DNA of 64,000 nt, taken from contig NZ_CP050440.1 of assembly GCF_011769525.1 (NCBI RefSeq), positions 7,240,001-7,304,000 of the forward strand, in the 5' to 3' direction. Origin of the DNA: Tolypothrix sp. PCC 7910 (GTDB lineage Bacteria > Cyanobacteriota > Cyanobacteriia > Cyanobacteriales > Nostocaceae). Below the pieces are notes generated by a model. It saw nothing but the letters and a program-made list of their open reading frames with translations. It was not told the DNA's origin and made no database searches. Of this stretch, positions 56,666-62,819 are shown piece after piece (within the stretch, counting starts at the first letter, position 1; every line of letters starts with the position of its first letter). The position numbers were made by a program, and so were the translations under genes.

Positions 56666-57619
56666 TTATGAACGCTTGCGACTACAATACATAATCAAAA
56701 GCACAAACAATCCCATCCCAACAAGATATTTTAAAGGGTCGGGAATGCTGGGATTGGGAGAGAAAAATCCCTCAATAGTCCCAGCAATGACTAACATCGG
56801 CACAATCCCAAATACTAACTGTGCTGCTTGGGAACCGTAAAACTTCAGTGCATCCCGACGACGATATTTACCAGGAAATAAAATTGCTCTTGCTATGAGT
56901 AATCCTGCACCACCAGCAAAAAAAATAGCAGGTAATTCTAAAGAACCATGCGGAAATACAAATGCCCAAAAAGGATAGGCAAGATGATTTTGACCTACCA
57001 AAGTGCCAATCGCACCAATTAATAAACCATTAAATATCATTAAATATGTTGTATATGCCCCGGCTGTAATTCCACCAGCAACAGCCCCAAAGGAAACCGA
57101 TAAATTATTAATCATAATACTGCTGGATGCTAGGGGTTCAATCCCCACAATTGACCCCATCCACAATTTGCGATCGTCTCGCACGCGAGAAATTAAACTT
57201 TCGGGTACAATTAGCGGCATAAAGCTGGGGTCTTGCCAAGCGTACCACCAAGCAACTAAAGCCCCTAATAAAAATAAAGCCGTAGCTATAGCGATATATA
57301 GAAATGTTTGCTGCACTACAGCAGGTAATCCCCATTTATAAAACTCCACTACAGCTTGCCATTCCTGCCGTCGCGAACCTTGATAAATCTGTGTATAGGC
57401 GCGAGTTGTTAAAGATTGTAAACTTTGAATCAACGTATTGCCGACTTTTTGAGTACGGGCGCGTGCTAAATCTGCCGCTACGGAACGATATAAACTGGCT
57501 AATTCCCTAATTTCCACCGCCCGCAGTGATTTTAACCCTTTTTTTTCTACCTGCCGTAAAAGCGTATCCAAACGCTGCCAATTTAATTCCCGTCGCGCAA
57601 TCCAACGTTGAATATTCAT
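56666..57619 (-). CDS. Stage II sporulation protein M-like membrane protein, 317 aa
   Basis: Residues 1-95 are soluble and helical (MNIQRWIARRELNWQRLDTLLRQVEKKGLKSL, then LARARTQKVGNTLIQSL). The rest has about five membrane helices of the SpoIIM family, including NNLSVSFGAVAGGITAGAYTTYLMIFNGLLIGAIG and FPHGSLELPAIFFAGGAGLLIARAILFPG. Non-sporulating bacteria carry this family beside DUF58 and RDD genes, as here. Function is probably membrane or envelope remodelling, but it is not proven in cyanobacteria. It is convergent with the DUF58 gene and divergent from the membrane protein at 57699. Confidence 0.87.
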   Translation of the reverse strand: MNIQRWIARRELNWQRLDTLLRQVEKKGLKSLRAVEIRELASLYRSVAADLARARTQKVGNTLIQSLQSLTTRAYTQIYQGSRRQEWQAVVEFYKWGLPAVVQQTFLYIAIATALFLLGALVAWWYAWQDPSFMPLIVPESLISRVRDDRKLWMGSIVGIEPLASSSIMINNLSVSFGAVAGGITAGAYTTYLMIFNGLLIGAIGTLVGQNHLAYPFWAFVFPHGSLELPAIFFAGGAGLLIARAILFPGKYRRRDALKFYGSQAAQLVFGIVPMLVIAGTIEGFFSPNPSIPDPLKYLVGMGLFVLLIMYCSRKRS

Positions 57620-57698
57620 AAATTTTGGGAGGATTTGGGTGAGTGTAATTTAAGATAGCCTCAATTCATCTCCGTACTTGCAAGGAAAATATAACATC

Positions 57699-58553
57699 AT
57701 GACTGGTGAATTTGGTTCCCCCAGCCCCATGCAACCCCTGAGTGTGGGAAATGTCGTGAGTGCAGGAATAAGATTGTATCGTTCTCACCTCAAAGATTAC
57801 TTTTTACTTGCCCTCAAAGCTTACGTTTGGATACTTGTTCCAGTATATGGCTGGGCGAAATTTTATGCCTTGACAGGGCTGATTTCTCGTTTAGCTTTTG
57901 GCGATTTGGTCAATCAACCCGAAAGCATTAGCGAGGGTGAACGTTTTGTAAATTCGCGATTATGGCAATTTTTATTGACAATGCTGTTAATGGCGATTGT
58001 CGGTATGGGAATTGTCTTCGGTATTAGCTTTGCATTTGTGATAATTGGCGTTTTATCGGCTGTCGTGGTGGGAGGGTTAGGTCAACAAACCAGTCTTGTG
58101 GCGACATTGCTTGTAGTTTTAATCGGCTTGATTGTCGGTATTGCAGCTTTGATTGCAGTGTTTTGGCTGTTAACAAGGTTCTATTTAGTAGATGTTCCCT
58201 TATCAATTGAGGATAATGTTGATGCGACCTCAACCATTAGCCGGAGTTGGGAGTTAACTCAAGGTTACGTTTGGCGGATTCTGTTGATTAGCTTTGTGGC
58301 TGTTTTGATCACATTTCCAATTCAACTAGTAGTGCAAATCCTCGCAACTATTATTCAGTTAATTTTCACGCCCCTACTCCAACAGGGAAACAATGCTGCA
58401 AGTGTGCTGGTATTCTTGCTAGTTCTGGCTTTAAGTTTTGCAAGTGGCGCAGCCGTTCTTCCATTTTGGCAAAGCATTAAAGCTGTGATTTATTATGACC
58501 TGCGGAGTCGTCGTGAAGGCTTAGGCTTAAAGTTACGCGATCGCGAAATTTAA
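57699..58553 (+). CDS. Multi-spanning membrane protein of unknown function, 284 aa
   Basis: The protein has a soluble N-terminus (MTGEFGSPSPMQPLSVGNVVSAGIRLYRSHLKDYF) followed by about six membrane helices. The layout (a cytoplasmic start, then repeated hydrophobic hairpins and a polar DVPLSIEDNVDATSTISRSWELTQGYVWRILL) recalls the glycerophosphoryl diester phosphodiesterase membrane domain family. I choose ATG 57699, with AAGGAAAATATAACATC before it. It sits between the SpoIIM and RDD genes and so probably works with them; its own activity is unknown. Confidence 0.75.
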   Translation: MTGEFGSPSPMQPLSVGNVVSAGIRLYRSHLKDYFLLALKAYVWILVPVYGWAKFYALTGLISRLAFGDLVNQPESISEGERFVNSRLWQFLLTMLLMAIVGMGIVFGISFAFVIIGVLSAVVVGGLGQQTSLVATLLVVLIGLIVGIAALIAVFWLLTRFYLVDVPLSIEDNVDATSTISRSWELTQGYVWRILLISFVAVLITFPIQLVVQILATIIQLIFTPLLQQGNNAASVLVFLLVLALSFASGAAVLPFWQSIKAVIYYDLRSRREGLGLKLRDREI

Positions 58554-58570
58554 AAAGTCAAGAGTCGGAG

Positions 58571-58590
58571 AGACGCGATTAATCGCGTCT
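58571..58590. repeat. Palindromic repeat, copy 4 of 4
   Basis: The 20-base palindrome AGACGCGATTAATCGCGTCT between two genes of the same strand. Confidence 0.85.
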
Positions 58591-58693
58591 GTACAAGAGT
58601 TATTGCTGATTTTTACTCCTGCGCCCCTGTTTTGCTACTCCTTGTCCTAATTTTATTAGGGCTGCTTTTTTTATAGCGAATTTTAAATTATTT

Positions 58694-59473
58694 ATGCACC
58701 TTTTTAACCGTGTTAAATTCCGTACTCCAGAAAGTGTAGAACTAGAATTTACCCTTGCAGGAATTGGTAATCGTGCCTGGGCATTGCTCATTGACTATCA
58801 CATTTTAGCTTTTATCTTGCTGGGGTTCTACATTCTTTTTTGGGTAATTATCGTCCAATTTTCAGATTTTTGGATAAATCTTGTTGGTTCTAGTTTCGGT
58901 TTATGGATGATTGCGATCGCATTTATCATCACCTTTACTATTTATGCAGGTTATTTTGTTTTTCTAGAAATTTTATGGCAAGGACAAACCCCTGGTAAAC
59001 GCATCGCTAAAATTCGTGTTGTTCGAGATGATGGTAGACCAATTGGGTTACAACAAGCAGCTTTACGTGCCTTACTACGTCCCTTTGATGAGTTCTTATT
59101 TATCGGCGCTTTTTTTATTATGTTGACTCGTCAAGAAAAGCGCTTAGGCGATTTAGCTGCCGGCACAATTGTTATTCAAGACCAAATACCAGTCGGAACT
59201 GCAACTTTAACTATTTCAGAACAAGCAAAATCACTTCATGCACAACTAATAGAAATTGCTGATTTATCTCCCTTATTACCAGATGATTTTGCTGTCATTC
59301 GAGAATATTTACAACGACGTAGTGGAATGTCAGCTAAAGCCAAATCTTTACTAGCACTAAAACTATCACAACAGGTACAAGCAATTATTAACTTAGAGCA
59401 AATACCTACTGGTGTTTCCTCTGATGAATTTTTAGAAGCTATTTATCTGGCTTATAAACAGAGAGAATTTTAA
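58694..59473 (+). CDS. RDD family protein, 259 aa
   Basis: The RDD domain has the Arg and Asp residues that name it: MHLFNRVKFRTPESVELEFTLAGIGNRAWALLIDYHILAFILLGFYILF, then GKRIAKIRVVRDDGRPIGLQQAALRALLRPFDEF. Three to four membrane helices occur (residues about 33-60, 68-98 and 130-150). The C-terminal 80 residues are soluble (SLHAQLIEIADLSPLLPDDFAVIREYLQRRSGMS). RDD proteins may be transporters or complex partners. It completes the DUF58, SpoIIM, membrane protein and RDD group in this 4.2-kb region. Confidence 0.87.
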   Translation: MHLFNRVKFRTPESVELEFTLAGIGNRAWALLIDYHILAFILLGFYILFWVIIVQFSDFWINLVGSSFGLWMIAIAFIITFTIYAGYFVFLEILWQGQTPGKRIAKIRVVRDDGRPIGLQQAALRALLRPFDEFLFIGAFFIMLTRQEKRLGDLAAGTIVIQDQIPVGTATLTISEQAKSLHAQLIEIADLSPLLPDDFAVIREYLQRRSGMSAKAKSLLALKLSQQVQAIINLEQIPTGVSSDEFLEAIYLAYKQREF

Positions 59474-59620
59474 AGAAAGGCTGAAGGATGAAGTATAAAG
59501 TCTGAACTGATAATTGGTATAAGCAGAATGGAACAGTAGACTTAAAAATCAGTTTTCATAAATTTATATTCCATCTACATTTGAGCACAGTAATATCATG
59601 CTTCATCCTTCAGCCTGATA

Positions 59621-60412
59621 TTAACTAATAGCTAAAGTCGGCCAATCAGGTTGACGATAATAGCGTGTCATGTCATCAAATTTTCGCAATTCAACGCGAT
59701 CTATTAAAAATTCAGGTGAATTTAAAAGCCATTGTTGATTCAACTCAGACAGCATAGTACTAAATTTTGTCCGGTCTAGTTCCGGCGAAATCTCACCAAA
59801 ATAGCCTAATGTAATATGGGCAGTGAAGTGATAATGTTGTTCAATGCCCAAAGCCATTAACTGAGAATTTTGATAAATAGTGCGGCGAAGTTTAATCACC
59901 TGTTCGTAGCAACGCTCATCTTGCGGTACTAAACAAACTCCTATTGCTCTTGGCATGACTATCAATCCCAGCACTTGCCAATGAATACGTTGACTATCGG
60001 CTGAGAGAGATTTTTGATATTCCTGAAATATTTCCCCAACACAAGAACATAACTGCTGTTCAAATTGGGGGTTTTTCTCACAAGCATCACGGTAAGCACT
60101 ATCCCAAATTAAATCTGCTAGGGTCAAATGGAAGCTAGAATCTGGTACAGGCACAATCAAATTACTATTGGTAGGCAATTCCAACAGTTTTTGTTGATAA
60201 CCTTTTAACTGCGTATAGAAAGCAGAATTTTCTGTTGCTTCTTCCGCAGGTGGGGTAATTAGCGTGTAGCCGGGAAATGGTGCTGCTTGCCTAGAACCGG
60301 AATCTGGCTGAAATTTAGAAGATTCCTGAATATGCTGGACTTGAGATCTGTAAGCTTCTGGTAGCGTCATTCGTGCTACCCGATTCAAGTAAGTTTGATA
60401 GTTATCGTCCAA
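59621..60412 (-). CDS. DUF1868/2H phosphoesterase-like protein, 263 aa
   Basis: Two HxT motifs give the 2H phosphoesterase pattern: SSFHLTLADLIW (residues about 91-102) and HYHFTAHITLGYFGEI (residues about 196-211). This fold also includes 2'-5' RNA ligase-like and cyclic phosphodiesterases, and the N-terminus resembles DUF1868 (PFPGYTLITPP). The likely reaction is hydrolysis of a cyclic or linear phosphodiester in RNA; that it serves the neighbouring tRNA array is tempting but unproven. It is the last protein gene before the array and lies on the same strand, downstream of it (183 bases after the array's last tRNA). Confidence 0.75.
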   Translation of the reverse strand: MDDNYQTYLNRVARMTLPEAYRSQVQHIQESSKFQPDSGSRQAAPFPGYTLITPPAEEATENSAFYTQLKGYQQKLLELPTNSNLIVPVPDSSFHLTLADLIWDSAYRDACEKNPQFEQQLCSCVGEIFQEYQKSLSADSQRIHWQVLGLIVMPRAIGVCLVPQDERCYEQVIKLRRTIYQNSQLMALGIEQHYHFTAHITLGYFGEISPELDRTKFSTMLSELNQQWLLNSPEFLIDRVELRKFDDMTRYYRQPDWPTLAIS

Positions 60413-60594
60413 TCTCGTTGGCCTCGCGCGCTCTTACTTGATAGATTTTAGCTGAATAGACTCTAAATCAAGCACTCTAGTTACAAGGGTGTTTTGATAA
60501 TGCGATCGCATTTGCTAATCCACCAGGAAGGTACTGCCCCTCCTGTATCTGTGTTATCAGCACAGCGCCTCACTTTTCGGCTTCTGGTGGCAGG

Positions 60595-60677
60595 CGGAAG
60601 ATGGAGGAATCGAACCCCTACATTTAACTGTACTCCAAGTTTCAAGCTTGGTTACCTTCCCTTAGGTAGCATCTTCC
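60595..60677 (-). tRNA. trnS-UGA: tRNA-Ser (UGA), array position 28 (last transcribed)
   Basis: Acceptor GGAAGAT/ATCTTCC, anticodon stem CCAAG/CTTGG with loop CTTGAAA (anticodon TGA). A long variable arm with TACA/TGTA stem makes it class II. Discriminator G. The T-stem has one mismatch and a G-T pair, and position 8 is G instead of T, so the gene is somewhat degenerate. Confidence 0.85.
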
Positions 60678-60684
60678 ATTCAGG

Positions 60685-60760
60685 GGTGTCTGAGGAGGCT
60701 TGAACTCCCTAATGACTGGTTCCACAAACCAGCGCCGCGACCGCTTTGGCTTCAGACACC
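60685..60760 (-). tRNA. trnH-GUG: tRNA-His (GUG), array position 27
   Basis: Anticodon loop TTGTGGA (GTG) in stem CTGGT/ACCAG. The acceptor has the extra G at position -1 paired with C73, the hallmark of tRNA-His. It lies 7 bases from the tRNA-Ser gene. Confidence 0.93.
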
Positions 60761-60765
60761 ACTAG

Positions 60766-60839
60766 TGGAATCAAGGGGATTTGAACCCCTAACCTTCCGC
60801 TTGCAAGGCGGATGCTCTAGCCAGTTGAGCTATGACCCC
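60766..60839 (-). tRNA. trnA-UGC: tRNA-Ala (UGC), array position 26
   Basis: Anticodon loop CTTGCAA (TGC), stem TCCGC/GCGGA, acceptor GGGGTCA/TGATTCC with G-T pairs, discriminator A. The G3-T70 pair, the alanine identity element, is present. Confidence 0.94.
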
Positions 60840-60844
60840 ATAAG

Positions 60845-60916
60845 TAGGAGTGGTAGGGATCGAACCTACATAGGTCGATTTAGAAGATCGATGCCCATCC
60901 ATTAAGCGACACTCCC
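60845..60916 (-). tRNA. trnR-UCU: tRNA-Arg (UCU), array position 25
   Basis: Anticodon loop CTTCTAA (TCT), stem TCGAT/ATCGA. Acceptor GGGAGTG/CACTCCT, discriminator A. Normal length (72). Confidence 0.92.
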
Positions 60917-60923
60917 ATAAATT

Positions 60924-60999
60924 GGTAGCCCTAGCAGGGATTGAACCTGCGACTTCCTCTTTGTAAGAGAGGCACTCTCCGACTGAGTTATAGGGCTAC
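60924..60999 (-). tRNA. trnV-UAC: tRNA-Val (UAC), array position 24
   Basis: Anticodon loop CTTACAA (TAC), stem CCTCT/AGAGG. Acceptor GTAGCCC/GGGCTAC. The discriminator is C, not the usual A for valine. Confidence 0.9.
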
Positions 61000-61002
61000 G
61001 AG

Positions 61003-61073
61003 AGCGGAAGACGAGATTTGAACTCGTATCTGAAGCTTGGCATACTTCGGTGTTGCCCTTACACCACATCCGC
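61003..61073 (-). tRNA. trnG-GCC: tRNA-Gly (GCC), array position 23
   Basis: Anticodon loop ATGCCAA (GCC), stem GAAGT/GCTTC. Acceptor GCGGATG/CTTCCGC has one T-T mismatch, and base 32 is A. Discriminator T, as in glycine tRNAs. Confidence 0.88.
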
Positions 61074-61081
61074 ATTATTGG

Positions 61082-61152
61082 AGCGATCGACGAGAATTGA
61101 ACTCGTACCGTGAGTTTGGAAGACTCTGATGCTACCTTTACACCACGATCGC
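61082..61152 (-). tRNA. trnG-UCC: tRNA-Gly (UCC), array position 22
   Basis: Anticodon loop CTTCCAA (TCC). The acceptor stem GCGATCG/CGATCGC is perfect and consists of HIP1-like sequence. Discriminator T. Confidence 0.92.
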
Positions 61153-61156
61153 ATTA

Positions 61157-61230
61157 AGCTGGTAACAGGAATTGAACCTGCAACCTACTGATTACAAGTC
61201 AGTTGCTCTGCCAGATTGAGCTACACCAGC
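61157..61230 (-). tRNA. trnT-UGU: tRNA-Thr (UGU), array position 21
   Basis: Anticodon loop CTTGTAA (TGT), stem CTGA/TCAG extended by one pair. Acceptor GCTGGTG/TACCAGC with a T-arm GCAGG/CCTGT. Discriminator T. Confidence 0.93.
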
Positions 61231-61296
61231 ATTTGTGGATCTGAAAGTAGAAATTGTAGTCACCCAAAAGAGCGACTACCCGCTCTATCTCAGCCA
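61231..61296 (-). pseudogene. Possible decayed tRNA between tRNA-Leu(UAA) and tRNA-Thr
   Basis: The spacer is 66 bases, far longer than the 3-15 bases elsewhere. On the minus strand it keeps a D-arm-like GGCTGAGATAGAGC and a GTAGTC/GACTAC stem, but no T-arm and no acceptor pairing. Confidence 0.4.
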
Positions 61297-61370
61297 TACC
61301 CCTGACTGGATTTGAACCAGCATCTTCCAAATTTTAAGTTTGGCACCTCTTCCAATTGGGTTACAGGGGC
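61297..61370 (-). tRNA. trnL-UAA: tRNA with Leu anticodon UAA but class I body, array position 20
   Basis: Anticodon stem CCAAA/TTTGG, loop CTTAAAA (TAA). The variable region is only AAGAT, so the long arm normal for leucine is missing. Acceptor GCCCCTG/CAGGGGT, discriminator A (an important LeuRS element). Confidence 0.85.
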
Positions 61371-61378
61371 ATAATTTG

Positions 61379-61452
61379 GTGGGTCGCCCAGGGGTTGAAC
61401 CTGGATAAGTCTGCTTAAAAGGCAGCTGCATATCCGCTCTGCCAACGACCCA
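61379..61452 (-). tRNA. trnK-UUU: tRNA-Lys (UUU), array position 19
   Basis: Anticodon loop CTTTTAA (TTT), stem CTGC/GCAG extended. Acceptor TGGGTCG/CGACCCA is perfect but starts with T. The D-stem is short and irregular. Discriminator C. Confidence 0.88.
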
Positions 61453-61458
61453 ATTTGG

Positions 61459-61533
61459 TACTCCCGACAGGATTTGAACCTGCAACAATTCCGTCCCTCA
61501 AACGGAAGCGTTTACCAATTTCGCCACGGGAGT
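61459..61533 (-). tRNA. trnL-GAG: tRNA with Leu anticodon GAG but class I body, array position 18
   Basis: Anticodon stem TCCGT/ACGGA, loop TTGAGGG (GAG). The D-arm (GGCGAAATTGGTAAACGC) is leucine-like, yet the variable region is only about six bases. Acceptor ACTCCCG/CGGGAGT, discriminator A. Compare the normal class II tRNA-Leu(GAG) at 28336. Confidence 0.85.
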
Positions 61534-61538
61534 ATCAG

Positions 61539-61612
61539 TACCCCTGACAGGAGTTGAACCTGCAAAAAACCCGGTCTAAGCGGGCTACGTCTGCCAATTG
61601 CGTCACAGGGGC
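61539..61612 (-). tRNA. trnL-UAG: tRNA with Leu anticodon UAG but class I body, array position 17
   Basis: Anticodon stem CCCG/CGGG, loop CTTAGAC (TAG). The variable region is short and all T. Acceptor GCCCCTG/CAGGGGT is the same as in the UAA gene; discriminator A. Confidence 0.83.
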
Positions 61613-61618
61613 AAATGG

Positions 61619-61692
61619 TCGGAATGGCAGGATTTGAACCTGCAACCTTCAGCTCCCAAAGCTGCCGCGCTACCAAGTTGCGCCACATCCCG
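61619..61692 (-). tRNA. trnP-UGG: tRNA-Pro (UGG), array position 16
   Basis: Anticodon stem CAGC/GCTG, loop TTTGGGA (TGG). Acceptor starts with C, as in bacterial tRNA-Pro (CGGGATG). Discriminator A. Confidence 0.93.
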
Positions 61693-61696
61693 TTGG

Positions 61697-61774
61697 TACT
61701 CCTGACGGGAGTCGAACCCGTACAAAATAGACTGTTTTTGAGACAGCCGCCTCTTCCAATTGGGCTACAGGAGC
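61697..61774 (-). tRNA. trnL-CAA: tRNA with Leu anticodon CAA, short variable arm, array position 15
   Basis: Anticodon stem CTGT/ACAG, loop CTCAAAA (CAA). The variable region is about nine bases (CTATTTTGT) without a stem. Acceptor GCTCCTG/CAGGAGT, discriminator A. Body and acceptor resemble the UAA and UAG genes. Confidence 0.83.
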
Positions 61775-61783
61775 ATAATTTGG

Positions 61784-61856
61784 CTGCCCTGCCAGGGTTT
61801 GAACCTGGAATCTCCTCGTTCAAAGCGAGGGATGTTGCCAGTTACACCACAGGGCA
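61784..61856 (-). tRNA. trnQ-UUG: tRNA-Gln (UUG), array position 14
   Basis: Anticodon stem CCTCG/CGAGG, loop CTTTGAA (TTG). Acceptor TGCCCTG/CAGGGCA, weak first pair as in glutamine tRNAs; discriminator G. Confidence 0.93.
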
Positions 61857-61864
61857 ATGATTGG

Positions 61865-61938
61865 TTGCCGAGGTTGGGGTCGAACCAACATCTCCGTGAT
61901 TCAGAGTCACAGCGACTTTCCATATCGTCCACTCGGCA
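61865..61938 (-). tRNA. trnQ-CUG: tRNA-Gln (CUG), array position 13
   Basis: Anticodon stem GTGA/TCAC, loop CTCTGAA (CTG). Acceptor TGCCGAG/CTCGGCA; discriminator A. The body is close to the Glu(CUC)-like gene at 63083. Confidence 0.88.
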
Positions 61939-61946
61939 ATGAATGG

Positions 61947-62018
<72 letters not shown>

Positions 62019-62026
62019 TTGTGCCA

Positions 62027-62105
62027 GTCCCCTAGGTCAGAATCGAACTGACGACCTCTGGTTTTTCAGACCAGCGCTCTCTACCAAAACTGAGCTACTA
62101 GGGGA
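62027..62105 (-). tRNA. trnF-GAA: tRNA-Phe (GAA), array position 11
   Basis: Anticodon stem CTGGT/ACCAG, loop CTGAAAA (GAA). Acceptor TCCCCTA/TAGGGGA. The D-loop is longer than usual (79 bases in total). Discriminator C. Confidence 0.9.
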
Positions 62106-62110
62106 TAAAG

Positions 62111-62208
62111 CGAGAACGGAAGGACTTGTTCACCGAAGGTGTTCCCAAAGGGTACCTTCACTTTTCAGTTTCGTAGACTGATGTGTTATCCAGTTACACC
62201 ACGTTCTC
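62111..62208 (-). tRNA. trnR-ACG: tRNA-Arg (ACG) with T-loop insertion, array position 10
   Basis: Acceptor GAGAACG/CGTTCTC, anticodon stem CAGT/ACTG, loop CTACGAA (ACG). The T-stem GAAGG/CCTTC is intact, but the T-loop (62124-62154) has 31 bases instead of 7. The extra sequence contains TACCCTTTGGGAACACC, a palindromic dispersed repeat. Discriminator G. It is probably not functional unless the insert is tolerated or removed. Confidence 0.85.
62124..62154. repeat. Dispersed repeat in the T-loop of tRNA-Arg(ACG)
   Basis: About 24 extra bases within the loop, with a GGTGTTCCCAAAGGGTACC core on the plus strand. Confidence 0.75.
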
Positions 62209-62213
62209 AAAGG

Positions 62214-62328
62214 CGGAGAGGACAGGATTTGTAGACGCGGAGCGGCTTCTCGAAGAGTACCTGCGACGGGCTTTAAAACCCGTTTCCTCTTAGCAGGAGG
62301 ACGCTTTGAGCCACTCAGCCACCTCTCC
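62214..62328 (-). tRNA. trnS-GCU: tRNA-Ser (GCU) with T-loop insertion, array position 9
   Basis: Class II: acceptor GGAGAGG/CCTCTCC, anticodon stem CCTC/GAGG, loop CTGCTAA (GCT), and a long variable arm (ACGGGTTTTAAAGCCCGT). The T-stem GCAGG/CCTGT is intact, but the loop (62227-62259) has 33 bases instead of 7. Confidence 0.87.
62227..62259. repeat. Dispersed repeat in the T-loop of tRNA-Ser(GCU)
   Basis: Contains GTAGACGCGGAGCGGCTTCT then CGAAGAGTA. It differs in only three positions from the copy in tRNA-Trp (62833-62865). Confidence 0.8.
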
Positions 62329-62334
62329 AACAGA

Positions 62335-62404
62335 CGCGGGAGAAGGAATCGAACCTTCCTAGACAAGCTTATGAGACTTGTGAGTGACCACTACTCTATC
62401 CCGC
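62335..62404 (-). tRNA. trnM-CAU: tRNA with CAU anticodon (Met or Ile2), array position 8
   Basis: Anticodon stem CAAGT/GCTTG, loop CTCATAA (CAT). It lacks the three G-C pairs of initiator tRNA in the anticodon stem, so it is an elongator type. It may instead be the lysidine-modified Ile tRNA. Discriminator G; acceptor has one mismatch. Confidence 0.8.
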
Positions 62405-62406
62405 TA

Positions 62407-62506
62407 TGGGTCGGGCTGGAATTGTAGCTTGCTTCCCGAAGGGTACCAGCAAAGCAAACGCGGCGGTTTTACAGACCGTTGCCCACACCAGTAGGCGAGC
62501 CGACCC
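62407..62506 (-). tRNA. trnY-GUA: tRNA-Tyr (GUA) with T-loop insertion, array position 7
   Basis: Acceptor GGGTCGG/CCGACCC, anticodon stem CGGT/ACCG, loop CTGTAAA (GTA). It has an extended variable region as in bacterial tRNA-Tyr. T-stem GCTGG/CCAGC is intact; the loop (62420-62445) has 26 bases instead of 7. Discriminator A. Confidence 0.86.
62420..62445. repeat. Dispersed repeat in the T-loop of tRNA-Tyr
   Basis: Contains TTGTAGCTTGCTTCCCGAAG then GGTA. The CTTCCCGAAGGGTA core is shared with the copy in tRNA-Trp. Confidence 0.78.
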
Positions 62507-62597
62507 TCAACTTTGAGTAATTACTTGAGATTTCTGGGTGAAATAAAGGAATGGAGAGACCAGTTTTCCTGCTCTCTGCCATCCCAACTCAAGTCAG
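62507..62597. other. Spacer inside the tRNA array
   Basis: A 91-base spacer between tRNA-Tyr and tRNA-Glu. It contains a GGAATGGAGAGA/TCTCTGCCATCCC hairpin. No tRNA fold is visible. Confidence 0.5.
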
Positions 62598-62671
62598 CAG
62601 TGCCGACGGGAATTGAACCCGCAATCTCCTGCTTGAAAGACAGGTGGCTTTACCAATTTGCCTACGGCACC
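62598..62671 (-). tRNA. trnE-UUC: tRNA-Glu (UUC), array position 6
   Basis: Acceptor GGTGCCG/CGGCACT, anticodon stem CCTGT/GCAGG, loop CTTTCAA (TTC), discriminator G. A D-stem GGC/GCC is present. Confidence 0.92.
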
Positions 62672-62730
62672 AGGAGTGAAATTTCTACCACGTGTAAGTT
62701 TGAGAAGCTGTTTTTAACAGCCTCCAGGTT

Positions 62731-62800
62731 TGGCGGAGGCTGTAGGATTTGAACCTACTCTGATTGATAAAATCAGATGACCAGTTTGTAAGCTTCTTAT
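62731..62800 (-). pseudogene. Degenerate tRNA-like gene, possibly a lost tRNA-Ile
   Basis: The 3' half is good: T-arm GTAGG-TTCAAAT-CCTAC, acceptor strand AGCCTCC, then GCCA. An anticodon-like arm CTGAT-TTTATCA-ATCAG (anticodon UAU if real) follows with a variable region of only one base. The 5' acceptor strand is missing; its complement GGAGGCTGT lies just past the 3' end at 62714-62722 (inverted). The end coordinate is approximate. Confidence 0.5.
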
Positions 62801-62819
62801 GTTGGGACACGCAGTAGAA

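Noticed and set aside
60420-60594. Array terminator
   Set aside because: A CTGTG/CACAG hairpin lies at about 60548-60564, but it is short and without a T-run, so I do not call a terminator there.
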